Position numbers and translations under genes: made by a program. From a virus: a DNA stretch of 45,480 nucleotides. The stretch spans positions 1-45,480 of the IMG/VR virus record IMGVR_UViG_3300025647_000063. One strand, 5' to 3'. The notes under the pieces are model-generated. The model worked only from the letters and a program-made list of their open reading frames with translations. It had not been told where the DNA came from and searched no databases. Shown here piece by piece: positions 22,629 to 31,600 of this stretch. Numbering within the stretch: the stretch's first letter is position 1; the number at the start of each line of letters is the position of its first letter.

Positions 22629-22793
22629 ATGACTGAATTTGAATTGAAACAAATGATACACAGTTTAGAGTTTAAAACAGATTGTATCTTACGCGACATT
22701 AACCGTGATAACGTATTAGAAGCATTAAAAGAGTTGCTAGAATTACGCGGTAAAGTAGAAGAAATGCGAGAATTATTCGGATTTAAGGAATAA
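22629..22793 (+). CDS. Small helical protein (54 aa)
   Basis: Starts 2 nt after the polymerase stop, with GGGGATTAAATAGTA ahead of the ATG. Two helices are visible, the second with heptad-like spacing (EALKELLELRGKVEEMRELF), so a coiled coil is likely. It is the last gene of the rightward operon and may be a polymerase-associated peptide. Confidence 0.6.
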   Translation: MTEFELKQMIHSLEFKTDCILRDINRDNVLEALKELLELRGKVEEMRELFGFKE

Positions 22794-22813
22794 CTCTTTT
22801 ACCTTACCGCGTA
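22744..22813. terminator. Weak inverted repeat between convergent genes
   Basis: TACGCGGTAA (22744-22753) and TTACCGCGTA (22804-22813) are exact complements around a 50-nt loop between the convergent polymerase and lysis-region genes. It overlaps the end of the rightward gene. No T run on either strand; a role as terminator is uncertain. Confidence 0.3.
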
Positions 22814-22817
22814 TGTT

Positions 22818-22985
22818 TTATTTGTTTTTAACGTCACTGAAACGTAATGCCAACAAAGAAAGAACAGACTTAACTTTACCCAAAATTTCGTCATCTTTCT
22901 TTGTTGGTGTAATTTCAGCAATTACGCTTGCCAATGCTACAACAGCCGTAACTATGTTAAAAATTGTCAATAGTGTATCGCCCAT
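22818..22985 (-). CDS. Holin-like small membrane protein (55 aa)
   Basis: One hydrophobic helix near the N-terminus (LTIFNIVTAVVALASVIAEI), then a charged linker (TPTKKDDEILGKV) and a second amphipathic helix. Small proteins with this plan are common near the end of late operons in marine phages and are treated as holin-like. It is the last gene of the leftward late operon. Ribosome site AAGGATC. No endolysin is recognisable next to it. Confidence 0.55.
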   Translation of the reverse strand: MGDTLLTIFNIVTAVVALASVIAEITPTKKDDEILGKVKSVLSLLALRFSDVKNK

Positions 22986-23004
22986 ATTTTAGATCCTTAT
23001 TGTA

Positions 23005-23460
23005 TTATTGATGATGGTAATTGCTTTCTACTTCTTTGGTAACAGAACTGAGTCTGTCTAACGCTTTACGGATAGGGGTCAACGAATCGTGTAATATAAT
23101 AGTTCTTATCATATCCTGTATATCATCACCTTTTCTAAAATAAGCAATGCTACCAAATAAAAACGCCTTACCTCTATCGTCAAGTGATTCACTACTTGTT
23201 AAAAACATGACTGGTATTTGACTTGTTTCAGGGTTGTTGAACAAATCCTCACATACATTTAAACCATTTCTTTTTGGCATAAACACATCGAGTACAATAA
23301 AATCCGGTTTGTGTTCTATTGTCTTTTCTATTACTAATAAAGGATCATCAAGGGTTATACATTTGAATTCAACAATTTCGGTAGATTCAAAATACCCTTT
23401 AATTATTTCAAGCGTAAGAAGATTATCATCGACAATTAAAACTGTTATCACACTGTTCAT
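23005..23460 (-). CDS. CheY-like response regulator (receiver domain, 151 aa)
   Basis: A complete receiver domain: D11-D12 (LIVDDN) for Mg2+, phosphoacceptor D58 (IVLDVFMPKRNG), T88 (VMFLTSSES), Y107 and K110 (AYFRKG). The C-terminal 30 residues add a helix with no DNA-binding or enzyme domain. All residues for phosphorylation are present, so it can probably accept phosphate from a host histidine kinase. Coupled by an ATGA overlap to the membrane coiled-coil gene 23457-23816. Such a gene is rare in tailed phages. Confidence 0.85.
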   Translation of the reverse strand: MNSVITVLIVDDNLLTLEIIKGYFESTEIVEFKCITLDDPLLVIEKTIEHKPDFIVLDVFMPKRNGLNVCEDLFNNPETSQIPVMFLTSSESLDDRGKAFLFGSIAYFRKGDDIQDMIRTIILHDSLTPIRKALDRLSSVTKEVESNYHHQ

Positions 23461-23816
23461 TTGCCCACCAATTTAAGTAATAAGTCACTCATGTTTGTAC
23501 GTATGATGTTGACCGTTTGGTTTATCTGAGTTGTCAAAGCACCCATGTCATTACGTATTTGGTCTACGGATTTTTCAATAGGTTTTATTTTATCTTTAAA
23601 TATATCATTTATTCTTGTTTCAGTTACCAAGGTATCTTTTACAATCTGTTCAACCCTGATTTCAGTAACCTTACCCGTCAATGCTGTTTCAATTAAGTTC
23701 ATCCTTTTAGATGTACTTTGTATCCAATTATAGAGCATTAAACACGTTACACCAATAGCACTGGTAAGTATCCCACACACCCATAGTATAACTGATAACT
23801 CTATTTCAAAAGTCAT
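23457..23816 (-). CDS. Membrane-anchored coiled-coil protein (119 aa)
   Basis: One N-terminal transmembrane helix (LSVILWVCGILTSAIGVTCL), then a long helical region with heptad spacing (IKPIEKSVDQIRNDMGALTT). Topology fits an i-spanin-like protein or a small membrane adaptor. The stop overlaps the start of the response regulator gene, so the two proteins are likely made in step. Promoter-like TATAAT lies at about 23830-23840 on this strand. Exact function unknown. Confidence 0.65.
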   Translation of the reverse strand: MTFEIELSVILWVCGILTSAIGVTCLMLYNWIQSTSKRMNLIETALTGKVTEIRVEQIVKDTLVTETRINDIFKDKIKPIEKSVDQIRNDMGALTTQINQTVNIIRTNMSDLLLKLVGK

Positions 23817-23956
23817 GAAAACCCCTTACTAATTATACAATGCGATTACTTCAAATCGGTAGAGAAAATAAATACACTACTGTTTCCATTAATTGTACCT
23901 TTCATGATCTGAATATTGCAATGTATAACTTTATAAATTTCAAGACTTTAGTTTTC

Positions 23957-24523
23957 TCATTTTAGTATTGATGATGGTGGTAAATTACCGTTATGTTGAC
24001 TAACCAACTCGGCACCCGCTGTATATATACTATTGTACCCCACTACACGCCAGTAATTCGGTAACACTTCCGTTGTGTCGTTAAAATTCAATAATAGTTC
24101 GGTTGCTGAAATAACCATTACACTGTCTTGATGTTCGTCTGTGTTTCTGGTGTCATCACCAAAGGTCACATCGACTCGATCAAACGCGGTTAAATCTACA
24201 CCTGTAAAAATTAAAGAAATAGTATTATTAGTATCCGATATTATATTTCTACCACAACCAAATACAGTTTTAATCCCACAAAGTACAGTCAAACTGGTTA
24301 AAGCATCTGGATCAACAAATGCACCAAAACCACCAAACGCACCGAAGCCTGTTAGCTCAAGCTCGTAAGGTGTACCAGCAATGATATTGTCCATGCCCCT
24401 GCTGTTTACCAATCCCATGTTTAAAGTTGACTCGTTACCATCTGGATCAGTTATTACAATTGTTGATATTGGGCTTTCAGGACCAGCAATTGCAAGACCT
24501 GTTAATGTTGTTGAAATAGTCAT
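23957..24523 (-). CDS. Hypothetical virion-region protein (188 aa)
   Basis: Strand-rich with Thr, Asp and Gly (ISTIVITDPDGNESTLN; GFGAFGGFGAFVDPDAL). It looks like an immunoglobulin-like or jelly-roll extracellular domain, as in phage decoration or fibre-tip proteins. It is the last of the tail genes before a 140-bp gap (23817-23956), in which I see no gene. Ribosome site GGCGGT. Confidence 0.55.
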   Translation of the reverse strand: MTISTTLTGLAIAGPESPISTIVITDPDGNESTLNMGLVNSRGMDNIIAGTPYELELTGFGAFGGFGAFVDPDALTSLTVLCGIKTVFGCGRNIISDTNNTISLIFTGVDLTAFDRVDVTFGDDTRNTDEHQDSVMVISATELLLNFNDTTEVLPNYWRVVGYNSIYTAGAELVSQHNGNLPPSSILK

Positions 24524-24525
24524 AA

Positions 24526-26658
24526 TTAAACCGCCGTACCGTCTGCATTTCTATCCGTTGGCTCTGTTGATGAGTGTCGCATTACGCCAGAATTATCAAA
24601 CCACAAGAATTGATAAACTCCATTTGGCTGCTGCATTCTAATAAACTTGGTGTTTACTATGTTGGTGTTCATATTAATTTGTAAGCCGTTGTTAAACTGC
24701 AACGCTCTCACAGGGTTAGCCGTACCATCACCAAGAAATACACCACCTGAGCCAACAGCGCAGCGTGAAAACGATTCGCCAGCATTTCTAAACTCTTGAA
24801 CTCTAGCGCCAACGTTTGAGCAGAAAAATATCTGATTTTCTACTGAGAATGTTGGCCTGCTATTGCTAATTGAGGACCAACTAGCACGGGAGTTGGCCGG
24901 TCTAGTGCCGCTTTCGGTTACAACTAACTTTTCAGAGATGGTAGATAAATTTAATGGCCCTGATAAGTTATAAAAAGAAAGTTGCCCCGCTGCTGAGTCT
25001 TGCTCTGCAAATGCGTAATCGCCTGACCTGCTTGGATTTTCTGGCCTATTTTCTGAGCGTGTAGTTACTTTTTGTACTTGAGTATCTTGACCTTTGTTTC
25101 TTATTAATCTGCGCCAGGTTGTTGTTGTGGCATTCATAGGGTAAATAATATCGAGCGTTAAACCTTTACATGTATTCAATACGTCAATCATTGGGAATGT
25201 TTGCAATGTCGTTGATGTAACTGCCGCGCCGCCTGTTGGTGGAATGTCTGTATCTGCCTCTGAATCTGTTTTTGATTCAATGTATAACTTTAAGTCGTTA
25301 CCATCACCAGCGCAGGAAAAAATATCTGTGCCAAAGCTTCTTAAGCAAGATTTTTTACCCTTCGATTCAGATATGCCAAGCAATAACATGGCTATATTTG
25401 AACGTCGATTCTCACCCGCTAGAGTCATATCAGTGCATTCAATTTCGTCAACGTTGCGACTGTAAGTTTCGGCAATATCGCAATCGGTAACGTATGACGT
25501 ATAGTTACCTTGTTGGCACATGTGATAAGAAATGCCCACTGCACGATGTTGAACAGTTGCGCTTGCGTTAGTTCCAACCACGCCGCGATCTAACTTAACC
25601 GATAAACCAGCAATACTTACTATTGTGTAAAACTTGCCGGTATCACTGCCGATTTCAACAGTATCAAAAACACTTACGTTTGTTGTGCTTGCAAAGGTCA
25701 CAGTGTCGTTTGCATTTGTTTTGTTACATGTTGTTGTATATTTTCTATAAGTCGCTCTAGCAACGTTTATGTCAATATTTGAACCGCTTGCACACGTATC
25801 TAGCAAAAGACCGATTGAGGCTTTGTTAGCGCAATCAATTATCCCGCGACCTTTTATGGTTACACCTTTGCGGTCATAGTAGTTAACACCAAGGGCTGCA
25901 ACATACTCGGCGCGTGTGGGTGTTCTGGCTACTACTTGCCCATTGGCTGTAGCGGTTAAAATCGCCCCTTTTGAAAATTGATACTCAATTGAGGGCCAGA
26001 TTATTAAGGTGTTAGAAAAGCTGTATTGCCCATCAATAACAACTCTACAGCCTGATTTTATCAAACCAAACTCGGTTACTGCCGAAGGATTAACCGCCGA
26101 TATTAGCCCAGCACAATAATCATTAAGATAAGTAATTGCGGTGTCTGTATCTGCGGATGCTGATATAAAATCAGATAGAGCAATGGTTTTAACAAATGTT
26201 TGATTGGATAAATACAAACCACCACTGCCGCCGCTTACGTGTTTATTTGCTGCACTGTTTGCAGGTCTAGCGCCAGAGCTGCCAGCGTCAATTAACTGAT
26301 AACTGGCTCCATTAATTAACTTTACAGTGCCGCCAACCAATACGGCTCCCGCTTCTGCAATCGCTACGGCTGCGGCTATATCTGTGACTTGGGCTGTGGG
26401 TTTAACTAGCTTTAATCTTTCCGTTTCGGTTTTTGCGTTTGTTGCATCTGCTTGTGCTGCAACTGCCTTGCCATCTGCTGCACTTGCGGCCGTTGCTAAA
26501 TCTCCGAGTGATGCTGTAAGGGCTGCACTATCTGGTAAAGTTGTTACTTTATCAATCGCGTCTTGCACATCGTTAGCCGCTGGCATTATGGCGGATTTTT
26601 CAAGCGCGTCTTGATACTGTTGCGCCGTTGTTACATTTGTTTTTACAACTGTTGTCAT
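24526..26658 (-). CDS. Tailspike-like protein with beta-helix (710 aa)
   Basis: Start at 26658 is chosen because GGAGATATAAA is the ribosome site. Alanine-rich N-terminal helix region (to about 130), then a strand/turn-rich region with many short repeats (GVTIKGRGIIDCANKASIG) that fits a right-handed parallel beta-helix, and a C-terminal strand-rich end. Tailspikes of this kind bind and often cut surface polysaccharide. The catalytic residues cannot be named. Confidence 0.7.
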   Translation of the reverse strand: MTTVVKTNVTTAQQYQDALEKSAIMPAANDVQDAIDKVTTLPDSAALTASLGDLATAASAADGKAVAAQADATNAKTETERLKLVKPTAQVTDIAAAVAIAEAGAVLVGGTVKLINGASYQLIDAGSSGARPANSAANKHVSGGSGGLYLSNQTFVKTIALSDFISASADTDTAITYLNDYCAGLISAVNPSAVTEFGLIKSGCRVVIDGQYSFSNTLIIWPSIEYQFSKGAILTATANGQVVARTPTRAEYVAALGVNYYDRKGVTIKGRGIIDCANKASIGLLLDTCASGSNIDINVARATYRKYTTTCNKTNANDTVTFASTTNVSVFDTVEIGSDTGKFYTIVSIAGLSVKLDRGVVGTNASATVQHRAVGISYHMCQQGNYTSYVTDCDIAETYSRNVDEIECTDMTLAGENRRSNIAMLLLGISESKGKKSCLRSFGTDIFSCAGDGNDLKLYIESKTDSEADTDIPPTGGAAVTSTTLQTFPMIDVLNTCKGLTLDIIYPMNATTTTWRRLIRNKGQDTQVQKVTTRSENRPENPSRSGDYAFAEQDSAAGQLSFYNLSGPLNLSTISEKLVVTESGTRPANSRASWSSISNSRPTFSVENQIFFCSNVGARVQEFRNAGESFSRCAVGSGGVFLGDGTANPVRALQFNNGLQINMNTNIVNTKFIRMQQPNGVYQFLWFDNSGVMRHSSTEPTDRNADGTAV

Positions 26659-26659
26659 T

Positions 26660-26884
26660 TTATATCTCCACGACTGAATTTGACTGAGTTGCAAAAACAA
26701 ACCCGTCTAAGTTTAATAAATTTGATGTTGGCACTAACTGCCGATCACTTGTGCTTTCGTTGCGCTCGATGATGTTTTCGTTTTCTGTCGTATCTGCATA
26801 TAAGACTTTTACAATTGACAAGTCTGCAACCGTATCGACTGACAAAGATTGCTCTGCGGTTGTTAAAACGAGTGATTTAGCCAT
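26660..26884 (-). CDS. Small tail-region protein (74 aa)
   Basis: It sits between the tailspike and the fibre-associated gene with 1-2 nt spacing. Mostly strands (SLVLTTAEQSLSVDTVADLS), no membrane segment. It could be an adaptor or chaperone for the spike. Ribosome site GGGGCG. Confidence 0.6.
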   Translation of the reverse strand: MAKSLVLTTAEQSLSVDTVADLSIVKVLYADTTENENIIERNESTSDRQLVPTSNLLNLDGFVFATQSNSVVEI

Positions 26885-26885
26885 G

Positions 26886-27464
26886 TTATACGCCCCAAAT
26901 GTTAGCCATGTTTTGAACAGCCAATTGGTGAGCTAGCTTTAAATCTGCTTTAGTGATGGTTGTCATTACCCCAGTTGCAGTGCTAGCAAGTGACCAATCT
27001 AAAATGTAAGTGTCTAGTTCGTCAGAAACAGCGATTAAAGCACTTGCCATGCGTCCAATGGCTTTTTCATCAGCATCAAATTCAAAATTGTTCGCGGTAA
27101 CAACTGCATTATCAAGTAGAGATTGACGATTTGATTTGAATGTTTGCTGTGCTGCTATAGCGTCCTGCTCCGTTTGGTATGCAACTTCGTCAAGCCAAGT
27201 AACACTAATGTCACTTTCAGGATCAGAATCTAATAATACAAGTTCATCCCAAGGACTATAAGATTCTTCAATAAATTTAGGTTGAGTTTCAAACTGTTCA
27301 ACACCTTCTTCATCTAATCCAATACTTACTTGCTCTGTACCATCTTGTACTGTGCGAGTACGTGTTTCAAACCTTCTAACCACTCCAGTTGAAATACTAC
27401 CGTCTTCTTGAATTGTGTGAGTGTCAATGAAATTAGGCTCTGTTTGTGTGTATGTAGTAGTCAT
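26886..27464 (-). CDS. Tail fibre-associated protein (192 aa)
   Basis: N-terminal half is strand-rich and acidic (TEPNFIDTHTIQEDGSIS), C-terminal half helical (KSNRQSLLDNAVVTANNFEF). This layout, just after a fibre gene, recalls phage tail fibre assembly proteins, but no exact family is recognised. Start overlaps the fibre stop by one base (TAATG). Confidence 0.55.
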   Translation of the reverse strand: MTTTYTQTEPNFIDTHTIQEDGSISTGVVRRFETRTRTVQDGTEQVSIGLDEEGVEQFETQPKFIEESYSPWDELVLLDSDPESDISVTWLDEVAYQTEQDAIAAQQTFKSNRQSLLDNAVVTANNFEFDADEKAIGRMASALIAVSDELDTYILDWSLASTATGVMTTITKADLKLAHQLAVQNMANIWGV

Positions 27465-28564
27465 TAGAATGTCGCCTTAAATTGTGAATCAGCTTGCTCA
27501 GAGCGTAATTGATAGGTGTTACCTGTCGTGAGTCCAGATGTTGTCACATCGAAAACAAGTTGTTTTGGTGTACTTCTTCCATTAAATCCTAACGTTGTTA
27601 TCCCTGCTGCAAAAGCAGCATCATTTGCCGCATTAATAGAAAAAGTCTTTCCTGATAGTACGGTAATACCAGCGGGATTGAGTAAAAAATCTGTATCTAT
27701 AAAAAACCTAAGAGTGGTGCTAGAAACTGCTATGCCTGTACATAGAATATCGCCTATTGATACAGATTTCCAAGTGTCAAAGTTGGTGTTGCCTGAGTGG
27801 TAAAGTTCATTCCAATCTGACCAAACACCATCAAGAGTACCTCTTACGTAAGTAGACCCAGTAGATCTATTTGTAGCCCGTTGCGCCCCTGTTCCTGTTG
27901 GTGATCCAATAAACTCAACTGTATATCTTGTTGATGTAGCTGTGTCCATTGGAGGTCTGTTAGTAAGAAGGTTAACGGCATTACTTGTTACAATATTTCC
28001 TGCTTTTACATAGTCCCCTGCATTCATATCAGTATCGGTAGTAGCTCTCCCAATACCAATACCAAAGTCACCAACCTTCAATAACCTGTCAGCTGTTGCA
28101 TCAGTTGCACTTGTGGTTACGTCTTTAGTTGCTGCTGTGCCAATCTCACTCTTGACAACAACATCGTCACTCGCGCTTGATGCAACAGCTTTTATACGTC
28201 CGGCACTGGTGCGTTTAACCAATGAGTCAGCGGTCGCTACCGAACTGACAGAATCACCTAATGCCGTATATAAAGTTACCAGTGCTTGAACATCTACAGC
28301 GGCGGCGGCAACAGCGGCGGCACTTGGTACAACAACAGCGGAAACACCAGAAGCATTGGCACCAGGCCAGTTAGAAAATAACTCAATGGTTGGTACAGCG
28401 GCATTCATATATGCTCGTTTAACTTCGACCGGTTCACTGTAATTACTTACTTTCAGAAATGAGTTTTCATAAATAGAACTAATATCATCACCGGTTTGAA
28501 CGGTAATATAATTCAACGTATTGTTGACTGTTACCGATGATGCTAACCAAAAAGTTGCTGGCAT
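27464..28564 (-). CDS. Tail fibre protein with pyocin-knob domain (366 aa)
   Basis: Residues about 1-60 are a strand-rich attachment domain. A long Ala/Val helix region (about 75-115) and a repeat-like stalk follow. Residues about 185-265 match the pyocin-knob pattern (AVNLLTNRPPMDTATSTRYT; YVRGTLDGVWSDWNELYHSG), found in phage fibres and R-pyocins that recognise the cell surface. The C-terminal 100 residues form a further domain. Ribosome site AAGGGGTAAACAAC. Confidence 0.75.
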   Translation of the reverse strand: MPATFWLASSVTVNNTLNYITVQTGDDISSIYENSFLKVSNYSEPVEVKRAYMNAAVPTIELFSNWPGANASGVSAVVVPSAAAVAAAAVDVQALVTLYTALGDSVSSVATADSLVKRTSAGRIKAVASSASDDVVVKSEIGTAATKDVTTSATDATADRLLKVGDFGIGIGRATTDTDMNAGDYVKAGNIVTSNAVNLLTNRPPMDTATSTRYTVEFIGSPTGTGAQRATNRSTGSTYVRGTLDGVWSDWNELYHSGNTNFDTWKSVSIGDILCTGIAVSSTTLRFFIDTDFLLNPAGITVLSGKTFSINAANDAAFAAGITTLGFNGRSTPKQLVFDVTTSGLTTGNTYQLRSEQADSQFKATF

Positions 28565-28591
28565 GTTGTTTACCCCTTAAAATTTCTATGA

Positions 28592-28597
28592 ATTATA
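28592..28597 (-). promoter_or_regulatory. Possible -10 box before the tail-fibre genes
   Basis: A perfect minus-strand TATAAT with no good -35 box lies in the 65-bp gap between the tip-protein gene and the fibre gene. It might let the fibre block be made separately. Confidence 0.25.
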
Positions 28598-28629
28598 TTA
28601 CAGTATTAATTGTTTTAATTAAATAAATG

Positions 28630-31600
28630 TTATGAGTAAGGTGCGCCACTAGCATCAAAGTATTGAGCCTGTGAATCTGTATTTCTAATTATCTGTATAA
28701 TATGGGCTTGCTGTCTTATAAGCACACTACCTGAATTTACAGTCATTCTAAGTTTGAATCGTGCCTCTGCGTTTGCTGCAAGTGTTACGAAAAAAGGAGG
28801 ACCAGAATAATTATACAAACCGCTTGCGTTATTAATCGGCCAAATTGTACCCGCATTAGTTTGTAGGGAAAAGTCAACTGAGCTATATGCCGAACCAGAT
28901 GATGTACACCAGGGTAATGGTATTATTACTGTTCTACTGTACGGTACAGCACTAATTACTACGTTTATTATTATTAAATCTACCGTGGTTGATGTCAAAG
29001 TACCTGTTGCATTCATTGTGAACACACCGGCGGCGGCGGTATCACCTATTATTTCTTCCGCATATAAACCACCATTAAAAACCGCTTTATTCAACCCGCT
29101 GTCAAACTCAATAAAAACATTATTATTGTTATCAATGAATTGAGCTATGTCGGTTTTTATTTTTAATGATGTTGCTGTTGGTGTAGCACCGAGTTGAATA
29201 AAACCAAGTACACCACCAGCACTAACCGTAAGTTGTGAAACTGCTCGATAACCGTCTAAATCATCATCTAACGTTGACGCTAACGTTAATGCACTTGTGG
29301 CGGTTGAACTGACACCCGTTACTGTACTTGATAAACTGGATATTGCTGTTGCATTGGTATCCGCTTTACTGTCTGCAGTTCCAGCCAATGTGTTCGCTGT
29401 ACCGGCTAACGTTAATGCACTTGTGGCGGTTGAACTGACACCCGTTACTGTACTTGATAAACTGGATATTGCTGTTGCATTGGTATCCGCTTTACTGTCT
29501 GCAGTTCCAGCCAATGTGTTCGCTGTACCGGCTAACGTTAATGCACTTGTGGCGGTTGAACTGACACCCGTTACTGTACTTGACAACGTGGATATTGCTG
29601 TTGCGTTGGTATCCGCTTTACCGTCTGCAGTTCCAGCCAATGTGTTCGCTGTACCGGCTAACGTTAATGCACTTGTAGCAGTTGAACTGACACCCGTTAC
29701 TGTACTTGACAACGTGGATATTGCTGTTGCGTTGGTATCCGCTTTACCGTCTGCAGATAATGCAAGCGCCGATGTAGCACCCAAACCAGTAATAGGATCA
29801 GCAATGGTGTTACTGATATTGGTTATGGACAGTGAATTTCCATCAACTTCTAATTGTGCCGATTGAACCAAACCATACGTTGCCGCTAAACCTGTTGTTG
29901 CGTTGTTTACAGTTGCGCTTACCGCACTTATAGCACTTGTATTACCATCAACATCAATATCAACTTGGTCCAATCTGTCAATGTTTGCATTTATCAAACT
30001 GGTTAAATCGGTACCTAACGAGGATACAGTCAAACTAAGTGCATCAAATGCTGTAGTGTTTCCATCAATATCAGTTTCAGCTTGTGTGATTCTACCAGCT
30101 AAAGCCGTTACACTAGAACCTTGTGATGCTGTCAATGATTCTAAGGTAAGTATTGATTGAGCTAACGAACCGCTTGGACCAATATCGATATTTAATTGGT
30201 TTATGGCATTGGCAAATGTGAAATTACGTTCACCCTGTTCGTAATTCTTCACACCCGAATTGACAAGCTGATTTAATAAATCAAGTTTGGTGTCGTAATC
30301 TTCTAATTGCAAAATAACTAAACTTGATACTTGATTGGTTATTTTACCATTGGCCGCGTCAATTTCTAACTGTGCATCAGTTATTAAACCATTCTGCAAG
30401 TCAAAATCATCTTGTACGGTTTGGGCGTAAGCTGTGAACGTTCCGGTATAACCATCAATGAAAACACCGGCTTCATTGGCTTTCAACACCACATCATTAT
30501 CAATTATGGTCTGTCTGGTAGCAATCAGACTGATATAGCTGTCAATTCCGTTCAGCGTGGTTTCGACGTTACTGAATGTAACCGTATTAGCGTTGTAATC
30601 AGTATTACTAACCTTACTGGTTATTTGACCAGCATTAGCGTCAATATCAATTTCAGCTTGTGTCACACGACCTGTTAAGTTGATTAAATCCTGTGTTTGG
30701 GCATCCGCTTTTCCTATTGTGATTGACTTGATAATAAATTCATCAGCAACAGTTTCACCCAACATTAACCTTACACGATTTACTGTACCGGAATAGTTAG
30801 ATAAACCAGTGAAATCAACCAACAATATAACCGGTCCTGTTAGCGCCGGTTCGTTAATTATATTTGCAAATGTTTCTGTACTTGCATTATCACGTTCAAT
30901 AATTACGGTACCGTCCCAACCTGTACCCGCTGTTCTTTCAATTGCAATTCTTAACAGTAGATTTTCAGTGGCTACATAATCTAATGCACTGTTTTCAATA
31001 TCAGCCCATGTAGTCGTAACCTGGTTTAACCCACTTGTAATTGTACCGTTTACAGCAACCCAACCCTGAACACTATCAAAGAAATTAAAACTGTGAGCAG
31101 GTTCAAGAGCCGCTATTGATTCGGACACAATAGCTGTTGCTGTTGCTGTTATTTGACCGGGAACAAGAGATAATTCAGCACTCAAATCATTGATTGAGTT
31201 TTCGTTTAATTCAACACGTTCAACGGTTGCTGTAATGCTGGCATTAACACCATCAATCAATAATGAAGCCTGAGTAAATACAGTATCGGTATAATTGAAA
31301 GCTCTGTTAACAATAGTTCCTGTAGACGGATCTATCCATATTAAAGCATCAACCAATGTTTCACCGGCTAATTGTCGTCTGCGTAATTCTTCCCTGGCTG
31401 CTGCAGTATCCGCAATACTTGATAATAATTGAACATCTGTGTTTTGACGATTTAGTATTTCTTGTCTTAACGCATTATTTGTATCAGCTCTAAAATCAAT
31501 AAAATCAACATCGATTTGTGCAATTGTTGTGTCAATATCATCAATTCTTAAATCAATCAAATCTGTTATTGCTTCGATTTGCGGTACAATTATTTCAACC

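Noticed and set aside
29297-29866. A 189-codon plus-strand frame opposite the tip-protein gene
   Set aside because: It is the antisense shadow of the 126-bp repeats; regular repeats keep both strands open.
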